A stretch of DNA of 56,624 nucleotides. Origin: Gemmatimonadota bacterium. GTDB lineage: Bacteria > Gemmatimonadota > Gemmatimonadetes > Palauibacterales > Palauibacteraceae. Each line of letters opens with the position of its first letter. Position 1 is the stretch's first letter. The stretch spans positions 1 to 56,624 of the forward strand of contig JAMJQL010000003.1 of the NCBI GenBank assembly GCA_023554245.1. The letters run 5' to 3'. Below are positions 54,120 through 56,624 of the stretch, piece after piece. Both the position numbers and the translations under genes were made by a program. The notes beneath the pieces were generated by a model. The model was not told the origin of the DNA, ran no database searches, and worked only from the letters and a program-made list of their open reading frames with translations.

Positions 54120-54755
54120 ATGGCCCGCACGGCTCCCACCGACCTCGAGAGGGACGGCTGGGAGCGCGGGCTTCGTCACATCGCGGGGGTGGATGAAGCT
54201 GGATGCGGTCCCGTCGCGGGCCCGGTGGTGGCCGCGGCCGTGGTGCTCCACCCGTTTCGACGGGCCCCTGCCCGGCTGCACGGGGTCAACGACAGCAAGA
54301 CGTTGTCGCCCGATGTTCGAAATCGATTGGCGGAGGTGATTCGCGAGACCTCGCTGTCCTGTTCGGTAGGGGCGGCGTCTCCCCGGGAGATCGAGAGGCT
54401 GAACATCCGCCGGGCCACCGCCCTCGCGATGCGCCGGGCCGTGGAGCGCCTTTCGGTGGAACCGGACCGACTGCTCGTGGATGGCCTGCCGGTGCCCGAG
54501 CTCGGGGAGCACGAGGCGATCGTGGGCGGCGACATGCGTTGCATTTCGATCGCCTGCGCCTCCATACTCGCGAAGGTCGTGCGCGATCAGCTGATGGAGC
54601 GACTGGATCGCCGCTATCCCGAATACGGGTGGGCCAGCAACAAGGGGTATCCGACTCCGCCGCACCTCGCTGCGATCCGAGAGCATGGTCCAACCGCGCA
54701 CCACCGGGCCACCTGGGCCCCGATACTCCAGCACGAGCTTCGGCTCGAGGCCTGA
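54120..54755 (+). CDS. rnhB: Ribonuclease HII
   Basis: RNase HII removes misincorporated ribonucleotides and RNA primers from DNA. The 211-residue protein has the active-site segment GVDEAGCGPVAGPVV (Asp25, Glu26; most relatives read DEAGRGP), LLVDGL with the third acidic residue and ASILAKVVRD with the fourth. It lies 50 bases after rplS, a frequent neighbour. I set the start at ATG 54120 although the frame is open into rplS. Confidence 0.96.
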   Translation: MARTAPTDLERDGWERGLRHIAGVDEAGCGPVAGPVVAAAVVLHPFRRAPARLHGVNDSKTLSPDVRNRLAEVIRETSLSCSVGAASPREIERLNIRRATALAMRRAVERLSVEPDRLLVDGLPVPELGEHEAIVGGDMRCISIACASILAKVVRDQLMERLDRRYPEYGWASNKGYPTPPHLAAIREHGPTAHHRATWAPILQHELRLEA

Positions 54756-54756
54756 T

Positions 54757-55176
54757 ATGCATTCGGAGCACTTGCGCAACGTCCAGCTGTCCTGGGTCGC
54801 CTTCGGCTGGTTCGCCGGTCTGGCGATCGCCACGGGCATCGCTCTTTTCCTCGTGGCGAGCGGAGTCCTGAGCCCGGCCGGGGAAGGAAGCGGGATCTGG
54901 CTCACCGTGGCGGTCGGTGTCGGCTGGTTCGTAGGAGGGTTCACCACCGGCTACAAGACAGCGGCGGCTCCCATTCTGCACGGCACTGCGATCGCCCTGT
55001 TCACCTTCGTCGCCTGGTTCCTGTTGAACCTGGTGTTCGGCGGACTCACTACGGGGGCCAGCGCCTGGGAGTTGCTCGGAGGACGAGCTACGGCGCTGGC
55101 GCTGCTCGAGCAGGCAGTCGCCGCAATCGCCGGCTGTTGGGCGGGCTACCGGTATGCTCCGCTGCGGGTGGAGTGA
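54757..55176 (+). CDS. Unrecognised four-helix membrane protein
   Basis: This protein, about 139 residues, has four predicted membrane helices (near residues 13-35, 46-65, 73-94 and 111-130) with glycine-rich turns (GWFVGGFTTGYKTAAAP). The pattern resembles small four-helix families such as TIGR04086, but I do not recognise it with certainty. ATG 54757 lies one base after rnhB. The gene overlaps the next one by four bases (GTGA), so the two are probably made together. Confidence 0.75.
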   Translation: MHSEHLRNVQLSWVAFGWFAGLAIATGIALFLVASGVLSPAGEGSGIWLTVAVGVGWFVGGFTTGYKTAAAPILHGTAIALFTFVAWFLLNLVFGGLTTGASAWELLGGRATALALLEQAVAAIAGCWAGYRYAPLRVE

Positions 55177-55409
55177 ACGTCTGTCCTCTCTGCCACCGGG
55201 GCCTTCCCGGCGCCGGCACGACAGCGTTCGTGCCGGTGAGCCCCGTCATCTACCCGGGGGTGGCGGGCCTCGAGGTCCACGATGCGTGCCTGGCGGCGGC
55301 GCGTCGTGGGGAATTCGACGTACCTCGGCCCCGGAGCTCCCTCCCGGCGATAGCCGGTCTGGCCCTGCTCGCGCTGGTCACCGCAACGCTACTGATCTTC
55401 GTCACCTGA
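55173..55409 (+). CDS. Small CxxC protein with C-terminal membrane helix
   Basis: This 78-residue protein starts with a GTG that overlaps the upstream stop. It begins VNVCPLCHRGLPGAG, a CxxC pair followed by His, with one more His and Cys at HDACLAA; these could bind zinc. A C-terminal membrane helix (LPAIAGLALLALVTATLLIFV) would anchor it with the cysteine domain in the cytoplasm. I do not recognise a family. The coupling to the four-helix protein suggests joint function. Confidence 0.6.
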   Translation: MNVCPLCHRGLPGAGTTAFVPVSPVIYPGVAGLEVHDACLAAARRGEFDVPRPRSSLPAIAGLALLALVTATLLIFVT

Positions 55410-55462
55410 ACCACGGCCGGGGCAAGGCAACGCGGCCCGGAATGCACCACGGAGGAACGGGA

Positions 55463-55951
55463 ATGTACGCTCGCACCCATCGGTCTCGGCGCCAGGCAGC
55501 GAGACGAGAGTCTTCACTTATCCGCGCACTGTTCGTCGCCTTCGCGGTACTCGTGCTCGGCGCCTGTGCGTCGGGCTTCGAGACCGTGCAATCGGAGAAC
55601 CGGGCGAAGCTGTACCGGCTCGAGCCGGGGCAGACCCGCGAGCAGGTACTCGAAGAGATGGGTACCGAACCCCAGGAATACAACAAGGGCGTGTTCGGCC
55701 AGAGCGGAATCGTACCGAATCCGTACGACCAGGAAGTGCACGAGATGGGCAGCGACAAGATCGAGATCTTCTACTATGCCACGAACATCAAGAACACGGA
55801 CGGCCTGATCACGAAGGACGAGCTGACGCCCCTGGTGCTGGTGGATGATTTCCTCGTGGGCTGGGGCTGGACCTATCTGGATGGATTCGTGGAGGACAAC
55901 GATCTCATCCTGACCGGACCCCGTGTGTCGGTGTCGCCTTCCGGATCCTGA
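55463..55951 (+). CDS. Lipoprotein with BamE/SmpA-like (DUF3192-like) domain
   Basis: This protein, about 162 residues, has a long basic N-terminus, a hydrophobic signal (IRALFVAFAVLVL) and a lipobox LGAC (Cys35), so it is lipidated. After that comes a BamE-like start: a helix with NRAKLYRLEPGQTREQVLEEMGTEPQ, then strands. BamE itself supports outer-membrane barrel assembly; the closest match I recall is the DUF3192 group, whose role is unknown. The ATG at 55463 is chosen because GGAGG lies seven bases upstream; an in-frame ATG at 55442 lacks this. Confidence 0.78.
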   Translation: MYARTHRSRRQAARRESSLIRALFVAFAVLVLGACASGFETVQSENRAKLYRLEPGQTREQVLEEMGTEPQEYNKGVFGQSGIVPNPYDQEVHEMGSDKIEIFYYATNIKNTDGLITKDELTPLVLVDDFLVGWGWTYLDGFVEDNDLILTGPRVSVSPSGS

Positions 55952-56065
55952 TCAGGGGGCGCCGGGCTGGCGCGCATCGCCCGGTTGATTCATCCATGGA
56001 ACGTTGCCTGGCGACACCCGTATGTCGCTGGGAGTTCGAAATTCGATATCGGCAAGGGAGGCCAC

Positions 56066-56521
56066 GTGCGCATCAGCGACATTCTCCGCGAGAAGGGCAG
56101 CGAAGTAGCGACGATCGGAGCGGGTCGTTCCGTGCATGATGCCGTGAGAGTGTTGAACGAACATCGGATCGGTGCACTGGTGGTCACCGACGACGACGGT
56201 TCCGTCAACGGAATCGTCAGCGAGCGCGACCTCCTTCGCACCGCCTCCGAGACATGGGACAGTGGGGCCGAGCGGGTCGAGCGACTGCGTGACCGGCCCG
56301 TCGTCGCGATCATGACCCGGGATGTGATCTGCGCCGTTCCCGACGACGACCTGGATTACGCGATGGGGATCATGACCCAGAACCGGATCCGGCACCTTCC
56401 GATCGTCGAGGAAGGCAAGCTCGTCGGGATCATCTCGATCGGCGATGTCGTACGAACCTGCCTCAACCAGGCGACGTACGAGAATCGGATGCTGAAGGAC
56501 TACGTGAGCGGTGCGACCTGA
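56066..56521 (+). CDS. Protein with two CBS domains
   Basis: This 151-residue protein is a single Bateman module: two CBS domains at about residues 5-65 and 78-140 (AVRVLNEHRIGALVVTDDDG...GIVSERDLL and DYAMGIMTQNRIRHLPIVEEGKLVGIISIGD). Such modules bind AMP, ATP, SAM or NAD and regulate partners; no enzyme domain is attached. The start at GTG 56066 is decided by AGGGAGG just upstream, over an ATG at 55985. A 6-bp hairpin (56011-56028) lies in the gap before it. Confidence 0.9.
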   Translation: MRISDILREKGSEVATIGAGRSVHDAVRVLNEHRIGALVVTDDDGSVNGIVSERDLLRTASETWDSGAERVERLRDRPVVAIMTRDVICAVPDDDLDYAMGIMTQNRIRHLPIVEEGKLVGIISIGDVVRTCLNQATYENRMLKDYVSGAT

Positions 56522-56584
56522 GCCGTTCGAGGTGCGCTGTATCGCGACATGCCGGGACGATGTACGATGGTCTCGGCATTTCCT

Positions 56585-56624
56585 GACCGGGTAGCTCAGC
56601 TGGCAGAGCAACGGACTTTTAATC
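56585..56624 (+). tRNA. tRNA-Lys(TTT), 5' part
   Basis: The last 40 bases read as the 5' part of a tRNA: a 7-base acceptor strand (GACCGGG), T8-A9, a D arm with GCTC/GAGC, and the 5' half of the anticodon stem ACGGA followed by loop CTTTTAA, giving anticodon TTT (56618-56620). The gene runs off the window. A TACGAT at 56563-56568 could be its -10 box. Confidence 0.95.

Overview
The window is about 56.6 kb of GC-rich bacterial chromosome, densely packed with genes nearly all on the + strand. It looks like a diderm (Gram-negative-type) bacterium: it has a BamA/TamA-type outer-membrane barrel next to a TamB-like protein, lipoproteins with lipoboxes, prolipoprotein diacylglyceryl transferase, a TonB C-terminal-domain protein and a SPOR protein. 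The mix of families (paired M16 proteases, rhomboid with a conserved C-terminal tail, acidic tails on ribosomal proteins S16 and L19, an EF-G-like second factor, YbjN next to PspA) would suit Gemmatimonadota or a related uncultured lineage. That placement is inference; no rRNA is present to settle it.

Layout. 79-4933: paired M16 peptidases, a NUDIX hydrolase, an ECF-type sigma factor and its zinc-finger anti-sigma. 4953-12868: holA, SPOR protein, mutS, TonB-domain lipoprotein, a cysteine/cystathionine beta-synthase, ddl and a rhomboid protease. 12965-20730: EF-G-like GTPase, yebC, ruvC-ruvA-ruvB, queA-tgt and yajC. 20733-29143: def-fmt, a thiazole cassette (TenI-like/ThiS fusion and thiG), rsmB, a PASTA protein, a YbbR protein, tsaD and lgt. 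29154-40921: BamA/TamA-like barrel, TamB-like protein, lipid kinase, lysA and uvrA. 41088-42647: a small phage-shock-type operon (PspB-like, YbjN-like, PspA). 42691-44263: the only minus-strand genes, an inositol-monophosphatase-family gene and queE. 44386-49751: trpS, a D-2-hydroxyacid dehydrogenase, a PilT-type ATPase, a DapA-superfamily aldolase and purA. 49912-54755: the conserved ffh-rpsP-rimM-trmD-rplS-rnhB translation cluster. 54757-56624: two unrecognised small membrane proteins, a BamE-like lipoprotein, a CBS-pair protein and the 5' part of tRNA-Lys(TTT).

Many neighbours are fused by ATGA, GTGA or TTGA stop/start overlaps, so long translationally coupled operons are likely. Themes are translation (formylation and deformylation, tRNA modification, ribosome maturation, SRP), DNA repair (MutS, RuvABC, UvrA) and envelope biogenesis (Lgt, BamA/TamA-TamB, Ddl, LysA). 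No gap between genes exceeds about 200 bases. The largest (4168-4369) holds two perfect hairpins; the others (40922-41087, 49752-49911, 44264-44385, 3411-3525) hold promoter-like or hairpin sequences listed below. I saw no insertion sequence, prophage, CRISPR array or toxin-antitoxin pair.

The window is mostly core genome, and I do not see a convincing wholly new system. The points most worth a second look are the TenI-like/ThiS fusion, the very long acidic tail of S16 with a shorter one on L19, the altered guanine-specificity motif of the EF-G-like protein, and the coupled trio of 2-hydroxyacid dehydrogenase, orphan PilT-like ATPase and HOGA-like aldolase.
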